From NCBI RefSeq assembly GCF_003335585.1, contig NZ_QBFD01000015.1, positions 382,304 to 446,303 on the forward strand: 64,000 bases of DNA. Reading direction: 5' to 3'. The position numbers and the translations under genes are program-made. The notes beneath the pieces were generated by a model. The model saw only the letters and a program-made list of their open reading frames with translations, was not told the DNA's origin and searched no databases. Positions 1 to 9,175 of this stretch are shown one piece after another. Each line of letters opens with the position of its first letter. Within the stretch, counting starts at the first letter, position 1. The stretch is from Sulfitobacter sp. DFL-14 (lineage in GTDB: Bacteria > Pseudomonadota > Alphaproteobacteria > Rhodobacterales > Rhodobacteraceae).

Positions 1-1074
1 CTGACCAAGAAGGGCAAGGGATACGCCCCTGCGGAAAACGCGCGGGACAAGGGGCACGGCGTGTCCAAGTTCAATGTCGTCACCGGCGAACAGAAAAAGG
101 CACCTTCCAACGCGCCCTCCTATACCTCGGTCTTTGCCAAAACCCTGCTGGAGGAAGCGGCCGAGGACGACAAGATCTGCGCCGTGACCGCTGCGATGCC
201 GGATGGCACCGGGCTGAACCTTTTCGCCGAACGCTATCCTTCGCGCTGCTTTGACGTGGGCATCGCCGAACAGCATGGGGTGACCTTCTCTGCCGCGCTT
301 GCCGCCGGCGGGATGCGGCCCTTCTGCACGATGTATTCGACCTTCCTGCAACGCGGGTACGACCAGGTGGTGCATGACGTGGCGATCCAGCGCCTGCCGG
401 TCCGCTTTGCCATCGACCGCGCGGGTCTGGTAGGGGCTGACGGGGCGACCCATGCGGGCGCATTCGATGTGGCCTACCTTGCCAACCTGCCCGGCTTTGT
501 CGTTATGGCCGCCGCGGACGAGGCGGAGCTGAAACACATGGTCGCCACGGCGGCCGCCCATGACGACGGGCCCATCGCCTTTCGCTTTCCCCGTGGCGAG
601 GGCAACGGCGTGGACATGCCGGAGCGCGGCAAACCGCTTGAGATCGGCAAGGGCCGGATGATCCGGCAAGGCAGCCGCGTGGCGCTGCTGTCCTTCGGCA
701 CCCGGCTGGCCGAGGTCGAAAAAGCCGCCGAGGCGCTAGCGGCGAAGGGGATCACCCCCACCATCGCCGATGCGCGTTTCGCCAAACCGCTGGACCGCGA
801 CCTGATCCTGTCCCTGGCAGCGGATCACGAGGCGCTGATCACCATCGAGGAAGGTGCTGTGGGTGGTTTCGGCAGCCATGTGGCGCAGCTGCTGGCGGAG
901 GAAGGTGTCTTTGACAAGGGGCTGAAATACCGCTCCATGGTCTTGCCCGACATCTTCATTGACCAGGCCTCACCGGCAGACATGTATGCGGTCGCAGGTA
1001 TGAACGCCGAACAGATCGAGGCCAAAGTGCTGGATGTTCTGGGCGTGACCCGGATCGGGGCGCAGCGCGCCTGA
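1..1074 (+). CDS. dxs: 1-deoxy-D-xylulose-5-phosphate synthase, C-terminal part (5' end outside the window)
   Basis: DXS joins pyruvate and glyceraldehyde 3-phosphate, with loss of CO2, to make 1-deoxy-D-xylulose 5-phosphate. This is the first step of the MEP isoprenoid pathway and also feeds thiamine and pyridoxal synthesis; the enzyme is cytoplasmic and thiamine-diphosphate dependent. The frame is open from base 1, and the residues before the GTG at 61 ([11 protein letters not shown]) match the conserved family stretch, so that GTG is internal. The visible part holds the transketolase pyrimidine-binding domain with the GIAEQHG motif, whose Glu activates the cofactor, then the transketolase C-terminal domain. 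The gene stops 13 bp from the convergent ion-channel gene. Confidence 0.96.
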   Translation: MTKKGKGYAPAENARDKGHGVSKFNVVTGEQKKAPSNAPSYTSVFAKTLLEEAAEDDKICAVTAAMPDGTGLNLFAERYPSRCFDVGIAEQHGVTFSAALAAGGMRPFCTMYSTFLQRGYDQVVHDVAIQRLPVRFAIDRAGLVGADGATHAGAFDVAYLANLPGFVVMAAADEAELKHMVATAAAHDDGPIAFRFPRGEGNGVDMPERGKPLEIGKGRMIRQGSRVALLSFGTRLAEVEKAAEALAAKGITPTIADARFAKPLDRDLILSLAADHEALITIEEGAVGGFGSHVAQLLAEEGVFDKGLKYRSMVLPDIFIDQASPADMYAVAGMNAEQIEAKVLDVLGVTRIGAQRA

Positions 1075-1087
1075 GGCCGCGCAGCAA

Positions 1088-1867
1088 CTAATTGGCCTTC
1101 TGCTGCTCCAGCAACCGGTCAAGGCGTTCCTCGATCGCGATCAGACGCTCGTTTACGCTGTCCCGGTAGGCACCGGTCTCGGCATTCTCTTCCTCGTGGT
1201 GGGCGTCCTGCATGGAGTTCACGATCAGACCGACCAGCAGGTTCACGACCGCGAATGTCGTTACCATGATGAAGGGGATGAAGAACAGCCATGCCAGCGG
1301 ATAGACCTCCATCACCGGTCGGACGATGCCCATGGACCAGCTTTCCAGGGTCATGATCTGGAACAGGGAATAGCCGGATCGGCCCAGGGTGCCGAACCAT
1401 TCGGGAAAGCTGTAGGCAAAGAGCTTGGTCGCGATGACTGCGCCAATGTAAAAGATCAGCGCCATCAGGGAAAAGACGGATGCCATGCCCGGCAGGGCGG
1501 TGATGAACCCCTCGACCACCCGGCGCAGGCGCGGCGCGGCAGAGACCAGCCGCAGCACCCGCAGGATACGCAGGGCCCGCAGCGCGCTGAAGCCCTGCGC
1601 CGCCGGAACCAGCGAGACACCGACAATCACGAAATCGAAGATGTTCCAGCCGTCACGGAAAAACCGGAGGCGGTGAACGACGAGTTTCAGCAGCAGTTCG
1701 ACGACGAAGACTGCCAGGCAGAGCTTGTCCAGCAACACGATCAGCCCGCCCGCATGGTTCATCGCCACCCGTGAGGTTTCAAGCCCCAGCAGGATCGCGT
1801 TGAAGATGATGACCCCCATGATGAAACTGCTGAAACGCGGTGCTTCGACAAAGGATTTCAAATTCAT
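1088..1867 (-). CDS. NaChBac-type voltage-gated sodium channel (one-domain ion transporter)
   Basis: The 259-residue protein has six membrane segments, the size of homotetrameric bacterial sodium channels. S4 carries four arginines spaced every third residue (R97, R100, R103, R106). The pore loop has TLESWSM at 173-179, the selectivity-filter sequence known from sodium-selective bacterial channels, where the Glu ring fixes Na+ selectivity. The acidic, heptad-like C-terminus (about 236-257) suits the known C-terminal four-helix bundle. In the inner membrane such channels are linked to motility, chemotaxis or pH response in marine and alkaliphilic bacteria; the role here is not shown by the neighbours. 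It stands alone and converges with dxs. Confidence 0.93.
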   Translation of the reverse strand: MNLKSFVEAPRFSSFIMGVIIFNAILLGLETSRVAMNHAGGLIVLLDKLCLAVFVVELLLKLVVHRLRFFRDGWNIFDFVIVGVSLVPAAQGFSALRALRILRVLRLVSAAPRLRRVVEGFITALPGMASVFSLMALIFYIGAVIATKLFAYSFPEWFGTLGRSGYSLFQIMTLESWSMGIVRPVMEVYPLAWLFFIPFIMVTTFAVVNLLVGLIVNSMQDAHHEEENAETGAYRDSVNERLIAIEERLDRLLEQQKAN

Positions 1868-1937
1868 TTTCTGCGGCCTGCCTCAATCTTTGGACCCTAT
1901 ATGGAGCCTGGTCACGATGCGAACAAGGGACGAAGCG

Positions 1938-2546
1938 TCACGGCCAGAACGACAGGATGGCACCCGCCGATATGGCGATCATGATGTAGCCCAAAAGCAC
2001 GTAAACGCCGTCTTTGGTGTACAGGCCATAGGCCAGCAGGGCGACGGTTCCACCGCCGATGGAGGACACCATGGGCAACACCTCAAGCGGTGGCCAGCCC
2101 AGCGGGATCACGGCGCAGGCCGCCAGAGTGACCCAGCGCATCGGACCGCGGGTCAGGAACATCAGGCGTTGGTGGGAATGCCTGTCCAGAAAGGCACAGG
2201 GTTTGCGCATCCAGGAAACGGCCTTGCGCAGCTTGCCGCTCGCGATGGTGCGGCGCAGCAGGAAATCGGGCAGCCACAGGCGGCGGCGCCCGGACAAGGC
2301 CTGCACCGCCATGATCACGGTGATCGACGCGGCAATGGTGGGCATTCCGGGAATGCCGGAGATCGGGGACACCAACAGAATCCCGATCAGCAGGATGAAG
2401 GGCGTGATGGTGCGGTCGCCGAATTCGGTCAGCATATCCTGCACCGACACGGTATCGCGGCGCGCAGCATGATCCATGCCGTCCAGAAGATGGCTTAACG
2501 TTTGTTTCTTGTCGTCTGTATCTGAGGGTTCAGGATCAGTTGTCAT
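1938..2546 (-). CDS. ExoD-family exopolysaccharide synthesis-related membrane protein
   Basis: The 202-residue protein has the ExoD-family layout: a soluble N-terminus (LSHLLDGM, then a VSVQDMLTEFGDRT stretch), a Gly/Pro-rich hydrophobic segment (SPISGIPGMPT), a basic central region and two or three C-terminal membrane segments. ExoD was described in rhizobia as affecting exopolysaccharide production and alkaline sensitivity; its biochemical role is unknown. The start was placed at the ATG at 2546, which overlaps the end of the upstream SDR gene by 11 bp and suggests translational coupling; an in-frame start at 2564 is possible. Polysaccharide genes follow nearby. Confidence 0.83.
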   Translation of the reverse strand: MTTDPEPSDTDDKKQTLSHLLDGMDHAARRDTVSVQDMLTEFGDRTITPFILLIGILLVSPISGIPGMPTIAASITVIMAVQALSGRRRLWLPDFLLRRTIASGKLRKAVSWMRKPCAFLDRHSHQRLMFLTRGPMRWVTLAACAVIPLGWPPLEVLPMVSSIGGGTVALLAYGLYTKDGVYVLLGYIMIAISAGAILSFWP

Positions 2547-3390
2547 TCTTGAGCATTGCAGCAAGTCCGGTGCGGTAGTTCGGGAATTGGGGGTCCCAAC
2601 CTAACGCCTGCTTTGCGTGTTCGTTCCGCACCTTCTTGCTCTCGGCGTAGAAACTGCGCGCCATGGGCGTCATTTCCGCCGTCTCGAAATCCTCTGCCGG
2701 GGGCAGCGGCAGGCCCAGAAGCTCTGCTGCATGGCCGATCACGTCCTGCGGCGGTGCCGGGTCGTCGTCGCACAGGTTATAGATCGCGCCCGGATCGGGC
2801 CGGGCGATCGACAGGACCAGCGCCTGAGCGATGTCTTCCACATGGATACGCGAAAACACCTGCCCTTTCTTGATGATACGCCGGGCGGTGCCGCGGCGCA
2901 CCTTGGCAAAGGGCCCCCTGCCCGGTCCATAGATCCCTGCCAGCCGGAAAATGTGCAACGGCAGGTCAGGGATCGCCTGCCAGGCGGCTTCGGCCTCTAC
3001 CCGTGCCTGACCGCGCTTTGTGGCGGGGGTCAGGGGTGTCTGCTCGTCCACCCAAGCGCCCTTGTGATCGCCGTAAACGCCGGTGGTCGACAGATACCCC
3101 AGCCAGCGCAGGCGTGGCGCAATTGCCGCGATGTCAGGGCCAAGTGCTGCCAGCACCGGGTCACCTTCGGGCCCCGGCCCCGCCGACACCAGGACATGCC
3201 GGACCTCTTGCAGGAGCGGGCGCAGATCGGTGCCCGGCCACAACAGCGGTTCCACCCCGGTGCGGGCAATTTCATCCTGTTTCTCCGCGCTGCGGGTCGT
3301 GCCGATGACCCGCCAGCCCTGCGGGATCAGGCGTGCCGCCAGCGCCCGCGCGGAATAGCCGTGGCCAAGTGAAAGAAGGGTGTTGTCCAT
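2536..3390 (-). CDS. SDR-family NAD(P)-dependent epimerase-like protein
   Basis: This 284-residue protein of the atypical or extended SDR type resembles the YeeZ-like nucleoside-diphosphate-sugar epimerase group. The N-terminus has a dinucleotide-binding turn in shortened form (LSLGHGYSARALA). An STTGVYGDH segment, an RLAGIYGPGRGP segment and a substrate-domain IHVEDIAQAL motif follow. No clear YxxxK pair is seen, so catalysis is not certain. The start is the ATG at 3390; a second in-frame start lies at 3405. The 3' end overlaps the ExoD-family start, so the two are probably one transcript. The substrate is not known. Confidence 0.78.
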   Translation of the reverse strand: MDNTLLSLGHGYSARALAARLIPQGWRVIGTTRSAEKQDEIARTGVEPLLWPGTDLRPLLQEVRHVLVSAGPGPEGDPVLAALGPDIAAIAPRLRWLGYLSTTGVYGDHKGAWVDEQTPLTPATKRGQARVEAEAAWQAIPDLPLHIFRLAGIYGPGRGPFAKVRRGTARRIIKKGQVFSRIHVEDIAQALVLSIARPDPGAIYNLCDDDPAPPQDVIGHAAELLGLPLPPAEDFETAEMTPMARSFYAESKKVRNEHAKQALGWDPQFPNYRTGLAAMLKNDN

Positions 3391-3429
3391 CTGCGCAACC
3401 TGCACCCGAACCCGCGTCAGAACAAGGGC

Positions 3430-4131
3430 TCAGCCCTGAAGGCGCAGGAAGTCGATATAGCCAAAGGTCGGCCCGGCCCATTGCCGGGACTTGCGCATCC
3501 GGCCGCTGCCGGTTTCCACCCAGTACTCATTGGTGAAACTGGCCTGACCATAGGAACAATCTTCGCGCATCCGGTAGGTAGAGATCCGCTGATCCACGAT
3601 CTGGATGGTTTCGCGCCCCAATTGGGTCATGTCGCAGGAGAAAGCGACCGTCTGCGCTGTCCCATTCGTGCGGTCGATGGTGATCAGGCGCTGACCGCCC
3701 CCGCCCTGCCCGTCAAACCCGGCAAAGGCTGACGCCGCCTCGGCAGAGCGCATGTCGCCGCCCAGACCCTTGGTTCCCACCAGAACGCCGTTGCGCAGGA
3801 TCACCTGCGCATCATCGGACGATTGCCAGACCTCGATTGTGCCGGGATTGCTGTCGTCGCGGCGGGCAATCAACCGCAGGAAATCCTGCGCCTGCGAATT
3901 GTCGGGGATTACCTGCATCACCGGACCGGGGGTCTGGTTCAACTGCTTGCGGGTCACGTCGATACGAATGGGCGGGCCAGCGGGGGCACCGGCGCCTGCA
4001 GCCCTGGACTTGATCGAATCGAACAATGCCCGGGACGCGGCAAGGGCAGGATCACCGCCGTTGGGGTTGCTGCTGCACCCCGCAAGGGCAAGTGCAGAGA
4101 CCATCGCCGTCAAAGAGATCGCACGCATCAT
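3430..4131 (-). CDS. yjbF: YjbF/GfcB-family group 4 capsule-type lipoprotein
   Basis: This 233-residue lipoprotein has a signal peptide ending in LALAGC, with lipobox Cys at about residue 19. The body matches the YjbF/GfcB family, which works with YjbH/GfcD in secreting group 4 capsule or YjbEFGH exopolysaccharide in enterobacteria. It is expected in the periplasm, anchored to the outer membrane. The start was chosen at 4131 because its ATG overlaps the YjbH stop codon as ATGA, a usual sign of coupled translation. An upstream in-frame ATG at 4149 would lie inside yjbH. A real partnership with YjbH is supported by this overlap. Confidence 0.86.
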   Translation of the reverse strand: MMRAISLTAMVSALALAGCSSNPNGGDPALAASRALFDSIKSRAAGAGAPAGPPIRIDVTRKQLNQTPGPVMQVIPDNSQAQDFLRLIARRDDSNPGTIEVWQSSDDAQVILRNGVLVGTKGLGGDMRSAEAASAFAGFDGQGGGGQRLITIDRTNGTAQTVAFSCDMTQLGRETIQIVDQRISTYRMREDCSYGQASFTNEYWVETGSGRMRKSRQWAGPTFGYIDFLRLQG

Positions 4132-6326
4132 TCCCAAACCCTCGACCATTCGCTCTCGATTGCATCGCGATGGCCCGACCGGACCTGTTCGTACAGCCTT
4201 CCCGGAACGTTCACACGTGCGCCACCGTCCCGCTGGATCGGCCGGATGGTGGTATTGACCGTCCGCGTGCCTGGGGTGCCCAGGAACCAGCTGACCGGGA
4301 TGGTCAGGTTGATGCCCTTGTCGAACGACCCTTCGCCAAACTCGGTCGAGGAGACGTTTGTAAGGGTAAAGAACCCGCCGATGCGCCAGCCGTTCGAGAA
4401 TTCGCGTGTCACGGTCACCGTGCCACCGACATCACCTGCCAGGTAACGGCCCACATCGACCTGCCCCAGGTAGCCACCGCCAAAATCATAATAGGCCGAG
4501 GCATGACCGGTTGCGACGCCGTAGCTTTGGAAACCCAGGCCGGAATAATCGCGCTGTTTGACGTAGTTTGCCTCGACCCCCAGTGCCAGGCGACTTGCCA
4601 CCGGCTTCCAAAGGACCTCGGCAGAGATCCCGCCGAACATCCGTTCGAGGTAGCCTGCGGTCACCCGGGCATAGACATCGTTGCCGGGCTTCCACTGGCG
4701 CAGGACATAGAGGTTCTCAAGGCTGGTATCACCGGCCCGCGCGTAAAGGATGCCGTCGGTCCGCACCCGCGCCAGCTGCGAGTTGCTGAGCCTTACGCTG
4801 TCGCCGACGTTGCCGAACAGGCGGTGTTTGACAAGGCCGCCGATTTCCCAGCCCGGTGCCGGGCGGTACTTGAAATCCGCCCTCAGGCCGGCATCGACAC
4901 GCACCGGATTGTCGGGGTCGAAATAACTTGGATCGGCATAGGGGCCGAACGACCAGGAGAAGTCGGGGTAAAGATCGGCATTGACCGCCGCACCCGGCAG
5001 ATCGGGCGACGCGGCACCGAAACCGGTCACCGCCAGCAAGGCATCTGCGGCCTGCGGGTCAAATTCAAGCGCTTCCAGATCGGACCGGCGCATGATCACC
5101 GCCGATTGCGCCAGCCCCTCCTGCATCGGCACGATGCGGAATGTCTCGACAGAGGCGGGCAGGACCTGCGCCATCGCCCGCGCGGCGCGCCCGATTGCAA
5201 CGGACATGGCACGATAGGTCCCGTTGCGCATCCGCAGTTCCGCGCTCGACGCCGAGACCTTCAGCGATACAAGGGTCAACCCATAGTCTTCCAGAACCGG
5301 CTTCAGCCTGTCACGCATGGTCTGCGCCGCATTCTGGTTTTGCGACCAGGCGGTGTCATAGGCCTGCGGCTGTGCTGCCCGGCTTGGGCGTGGCTCGATC
5401 GGAGCGGTCGGCAGCACCCGTGTCGGGGTTGGCGGTTGTTTGGGGTTGAACTGCAACTGCGCATTGAAGCCGAATTCCGAACCGTAAAGATAATAGGCCC
5501 CGAACCGCAACCGGTCCGAATACTGGTACTCTGCGCCAAAGTTGAAACGCGATTTGCGGGTAAAGACACTGCGCGTGACCGTTTCGGCCTCATAGGCATC
5601 GGAACTGTATTCCGCCTTCAGCCCCCAGCGGTCGTTGATCTGCCACTCAACCCCGGCAAAGGGGGCGGCATCGCCACGGAACCACTGATCGAAAGACGGG
5701 CTGCCGCCGCGGCTTTGGGCGTCGAATGCGGGGCGCGGCCCACCAAAGGGCGCACCAATTGAGCCTGAGCTGCCCAACCGGCCCCAGCCCAGACCCGCCG
5801 TCACCTTGAAGGCGCCCGGAATGCTGCCGATATTGTCAAACGTCTTGGTCGCCACGACATATTCGCCGGCATAGATACCAGTGCCCGCGAAATCCTGCAG
5901 GCCGACCGTGATGGCGGGCCAGATCCGGCCTTCCTTGCGCACTTGGTAGCGCAGGTCGAAACTGCGGTCGCGATAGGTTTCAAAGCCGTCGGTGTTCCAG
6001 TCCTGGATGCCGACATACCGGAAACTGGCCGAAAGGCGCGGTGTGGCCTGGAAGGTCAGCGTGGTACGGGTGATCCCGCCAAAGTTGGAGACGCCGACCG
6101 TGATCTGCCCGTCGGGCAGGACCTCGCCTGTCGGCATGTCGATCAGGCCGGGAGAGCCGTAGAAATTCAGCGTCGGCCGATCCGGGACAGCAAAGATATC
6201 ATAGGTATCATCGGCAAGGACCGGCTGTGCCAGCACGCCGACCGAGATGGAGAGCGCAAGGCAGGTTCCCCTGATCGGCGCAGACCGCCAGGCCCCTGTA
6301 GTGGCTTTCCCGTTTACCTGCGACAC
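4128..6326 (-). CDS. yjbH: YjbH-family outer-membrane exopolysaccharide protein
   Basis: The 732-residue protein has a signal peptide (hydrophobic stretch ending AQPVLA before DDTYDIF), then an N-terminal barrel-like region starting with NFYGSPGLIDMPTG, a typical opening of the YjbH/DUF940 family. A middle soluble region follows, then a C-terminal region rich in alternating aromatic residues as expected of an outer-membrane beta-barrel. Family members act in export of exopolysaccharide. I prefer the GTG at 6326 as start because AGAGGA lies seven bases ahead of it and the signal peptide follows; the longer frame from 6374 lacks this. The yjbF start overlaps its stop. Confidence 0.85.
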   Translation of the reverse strand: MSQVNGKATTGAWRSAPIRGTCLALSISVGVLAQPVLADDTYDIFAVPDRPTLNFYGSPGLIDMPTGEVLPDGQITVGVSNFGGITRTTLTFQATPRLSASFRYVGIQDWNTDGFETYRDRSFDLRYQVRKEGRIWPAITVGLQDFAGTGIYAGEYVVATKTFDNIGSIPGAFKVTAGLGWGRLGSSGSIGAPFGGPRPAFDAQSRGGSPSFDQWFRGDAAPFAGVEWQINDRWGLKAEYSSDAYEAETVTRSVFTRKSRFNFGAEYQYSDRLRFGAYYLYGSEFGFNAQLQFNPKQPPTPTRVLPTAPIEPRPSRAAQPQAYDTAWSQNQNAAQTMRDRLKPVLEDYGLTLVSLKVSASSAELRMRNGTYRAMSVAIGRAARAMAQVLPASVETFRIVPMQEGLAQSAVIMRRSDLEALEFDPQAADALLAVTGFGAASPDLPGAAVNADLYPDFSWSFGPYADPSYFDPDNPVRVDAGLRADFKYRPAPGWEIGGLVKHRLFGNVGDSVRLSNSQLARVRTDGILYARAGDTSLENLYVLRQWKPGNDVYARVTAGYLERMFGGISAEVLWKPVASRLALGVEANYVKQRDYSGLGFQSYGVATGHASAYYDFGGGYLGQVDVGRYLAGDVGGTVTVTREFSNGWRIGGFFTLTNVSSTEFGEGSFDKGINLTIPVSWFLGTPGTRTVNTTIRPIQRDGGARVNVPGRLYEQVRSGHRDAIESEWSRVWE

Positions 6327-6444
6327 GCTGTTGTCCTCTTTCTGAGACACCTTAGCTGGTTCTGCCAACCACACTCCCAGAAATCAACCATTCCGCCGCA
6401 GGCTGGGACAGCCACAAGGGGATAGAGACATTACTGCGACATAT

Positions 6445-8331
6445 TCAGGAGGTTTTCCGCTCGCGCGCATGTTTGGCATAGCCTTCGACCCACCGCATCA
6501 CGACCCCCCGGGCCATGTCCTCGTTCGATGCAACGAAAGCTTCGCGCAGGCGCCGGGTCGCCGATGCGATCTCGATCTCCGAAAGCCCCTCTTCTCGGGT
6601 TGCGAAAATCTTGGGATGCTGGGTGGGGAACCGCTCTCCGGACAGGGTCAGTTCCTCGACCATTTTCTCACCGGCACGCAGGCCCGTGAACTCGATCTCG
6701 ATGTCACCATCCGGGTTATCATCGTCACGCAGGGTATAGCCCGCGCTTTCGATGACCTGGCGGGCAAGCTGAAAGATGGAAACAGGCTTGCCCATGTCCA
6801 GCACGAATACTTCACCGCCCTGTGCCATGGCACCTGCCTGCAGAACCAGCCTCACCGCCTCCTGAACGGTCATGAAATACCGTTCCACCAGTTTGTCGGT
6901 CACCGTCAGCGGTCCACCCCGGCTCAACTGGTCCTGAAACAGCGGCACAACGGAACCGGAGGAGCCCAGCACGTTGCCAAAGCGTACCATCGAAAAGATC
7001 GTTCCGCCCGACTTGTTCGCAGACCGGCGCGCCATGTCCTGTATCACCAGTTCGGCCAGCCGCTTGGAGGCCCCCATGATGTTGGTGGGCCGCACCGCCT
7101 TGTCACTCGAAATCAGGATGAACCGTTCCACCCCGGCCTTTGCCGCCTGTTCGGCCAGTGTCTGGGTCCCGAAGACATTGTTGACCAGTCCGGAAAGCGG
7201 ATTGGCCTCGACCAGCGGAACATGTTTGTAGGCTGCCGCATGAAGGACCACCTGAACATTGTGCTCCGTCATGACCTTGCGGACCTGTCGCGCATCCGTG
7301 ATGGAGCCAAGAACCGGCACGATCTCGATTGCGCGGCCTTCTGACAATTGGCGCAGTTCCATGTCCGCGTTGTAAAGCGCGAACTCGCTCAATTCGAAAA
7401 GAACCAGCTTTGTCGGGCGACGGTCCAGTGCCTGACGGCACAGTTCAGCGCCGATGGACCCGCCGGCACCGGATACAAGGATCACCTTCTGCGTATAACA
7501 GGCGGTGGTTTCGCTGATCGTGTCATCCACTTCATCCCGGTTCAGGAAGCGGTGCGCCGACAGCGGGGTCAGCTTGTCCACCAGCGCCTCTTCTCCGATA
7601 AGCTGGGCAAAGGATGGCAGGGTCTGAACCTCCAGCCCCATCTTTTCGAGCCGACGCGCAATCTGGGCCTGCTTTGGCAGGCTCAGCGAGGGAACCGCCA
7701 GAAGCACCCGGTCGATTTTCTTTTCCCGCGCAACCTCGGCAATCCGCAGGGGGTTGTACACCGGCAGCTGCGCCACGCTGAGGCCCTGAATGGCCGCGTT
7801 GTCATCCACAAAAGCAACCGGCTCGATGTTCTCATGCCCGCGCAGGGCCGACACCAGCTGCGTTCCGGTGGTGCCCGCGCCGTAGATCAGAACCCGGCAC
7901 CGCGAAGTGGAACGGCGGTAAATCGCCAGCACCAGCTGCAACAAGACCGCCCGGCTGATCACCACGGAAGAAAAGAAGGCCGCACCAAACACCAGATGGA
8001 CACCCAGCGGCATGCCAAGACCCAGAATGTTCGACACGATAATCGACGTGATGGCGAGGAACATCGCGAACACACCGGTCATGCCGATTGCCGCGGTTTC
8101 ATAGGAGTTCAACTGGATCGCACAGACACCCAGCCACATGGAAACGCCGATGCCGACAAGCAACACATAGGGCAGGACCGGAATATAGGCGATCATGTTC
8201 GCCAAAAGCCCGCCCGGCAGCGCCTGCGCCACGATGGCAAACATGATGGAAAATACGACCAGAAGGGAATCGAGGGTCAGTAAAATGCCGCGCTTCTGGC
8301 GCTTGGAAAAGGATTTGATCAGGTTCAGCAT
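6445..8331 (-). CDS. Membrane-bound nucleotide-sugar dehydratase/epimerase (FlaA1/CapD/WbpM family)
   Basis: The 628-residue protein has four N-terminal membrane helices, a CoA-binding-like Rossmann domain (LIYGAGTTGTQLVSAL) and a C-terminal SDR domain with ILVSGAGGSIGAELC for NAD(P). The active-site region reads ISSDKAVRPTNIMGASKR, where family members replace the usual SDR Tyr. WbpM-type enzymes dehydrate UDP-GlcNAc at C4/C6 to start synthesis of rare amino sugars such as QuiNAc or FucNAc. It therefore probably supplies the precursor for the nearby initiating sugar transferase. The start at 8331 was chosen; the in-frame GTG at 8376 has no ribosome site. The 5' region (8332-8529) is AT-rich and probably holds the promoter. 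Confidence 0.92.
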   Translation of the reverse strand: MLNLIKSFSKRQKRGILLTLDSLLVVFSIMFAIVAQALPGGLLANMIAYIPVLPYVLLVGIGVSMWLGVCAIQLNSYETAAIGMTGVFAMFLAITSIIVSNILGLGMPLGVHLVFGAAFFSSVVISRAVLLQLVLAIYRRSTSRCRVLIYGAGTTGTQLVSALRGHENIEPVAFVDDNAAIQGLSVAQLPVYNPLRIAEVAREKKIDRVLLAVPSLSLPKQAQIARRLEKMGLEVQTLPSFAQLIGEEALVDKLTPLSAHRFLNRDEVDDTISETTACYTQKVILVSGAGGSIGAELCRQALDRRPTKLVLFELSEFALYNADMELRQLSEGRAIEIVPVLGSITDARQVRKVMTEHNVQVVLHAAAYKHVPLVEANPLSGLVNNVFGTQTLAEQAAKAGVERFILISSDKAVRPTNIMGASKRLAELVIQDMARRSANKSGGTIFSMVRFGNVLGSSGSVVPLFQDQLSRGGPLTVTDKLVERYFMTVQEAVRLVLQAGAMAQGGEVFVLDMGKPVSIFQLARQVIESAGYTLRDDDNPDGDIEIEFTGLRAGEKMVEELTLSGERFPTQHPKIFATREEGLSEIEIASATRRLREAFVASNEDMARGVVMRWVEGYAKHARERKTS

Positions 8332-8529
8332 GGAATTAAAGTCGCCCTCACCCAGGTGGAAAAATGTCAGATACACATGGGTTACAGCGCGCGACCGTCA
8401 TTGGCAGCGTCGTGATCCCCCAGCAAATTTTTGTTCAAAAACAGGAATTTTATTACACGATCTCCGCCAACAATCACAGTCCGGTTTCCAACAGGTTTCC
8501 GTCAAATGCACCTATAAAGGCGAAATGCC

Positions 8530-9165
8530 CTATTTATTGGCGGTTTTTGGCCTACCTTTGCGCCTGAATAGGTTACCGATGGTCTGGAATACCAAGTCAC
8601 AATCATAACATGTTGACTGATTCTCCCGGTAAATGAGGTCCAGCCGCGCCTTTCTGGGGACACAGATTCGGCAGTAGATATCATCGGTTTCCGCAGCGGT
8701 CTCACAGCGTGCAAGCAGACGCTCCTCGTGTTTGTGGAACCGGATCGTGGCCAGGCCGGTCACGCCGGGCCGCGATTTCAGTACCTCGCCATAGATCTCG
8801 GGAAAGCGCTCGACATATTCCCGCAGGGGCGGGCGCGGCCCGACAAAGCTCAGGTCCCCCCTGAGGATGTTCCAAAGCTGCGGGAACTCATCCAGCCGCT
8901 TGGCCCGCAACCAGGCACCCGTTTCCGTGATCCGGGATGATTTATTGCCACCGGACACGCCCTGATCGCTGTCGACCACCGTCATCGTCCTCAGCTTCCA
9001 AAGATTGAACGGTTCATCCAGCCCCTTCATCCGCTCCGCCACAAAGAACAGCGGGCGGCCTTCCTTGATCAGCAGGTAGATCAGCAGCCAGATCAGGACC
9101 GGCCCAAGGATCACCACCAGCAAAGAGGCAAAGAACAGATCGAAAATACGTTTGCGCCAGGTCAT
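8530..9165 (-). CDS. Undecaprenyl-phosphate sugar phosphotransferase (initiating sugar transferase)
   Basis: The 211-residue protein belongs to the bacterial sugar transferase family (PglC/WbaP core). It has one N-terminal membrane helix (about 10-32), then KLRTM, and DEFPQLWNILRGDLSFVGPRP, the family signature that binds the nucleotide sugar. It moves a sugar phosphate from a UDP-sugar onto undecaprenyl phosphate at the cytoplasmic face of the inner membrane, the first committed step of repeat-unit assembly. The C-terminus has extra cysteines (CRIC, CYDC). The start at 9165 leaves a 10-bp gap after the upstream SDR gene and has GAAGGCG ahead of it; the frame continues upstream but inside that gene. 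Confidence 0.92.
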   Translation of the reverse strand: MTWRKRIFDLFFASLLVVILGPVLIWLLIYLLIKEGRPLFFVAERMKGLDEPFNLWKLRTMTVVDSDQGVSGGNKSSRITETGAWLRAKRLDEFPQLWNILRGDLSFVGPRPPLREYVERFPEIYGEVLKSRPGVTGLATIRFHKHEERLLARCETAAETDDIYCRICVPRKARLDLIYRENQSTCYDCDLVFQTIGNLFRRKGRPKTANK

Positions 9166-9175
9166 TCGATCGCCT

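Noticed and set aside
1196-2498. Plus-strand frames opposite the ion channel and ExoD-family genes
   Set aside because: Gln/His/Arg-rich antisense translations with no domain; the minus-strand proteins are clear.
4026-5762. A 578-codon plus-strand frame
   Set aside because: Opposite yjbF and yjbH, which have signal peptides, coupled start and family matches. The antisense product looks random.
8428-8441. TTTTTG and CAAAAA palindrome before the dehydratase gene
   Set aside because: Two-base loop and AT-only arms; likely chance in an AT-rich leader, with no T-run placement for termination.
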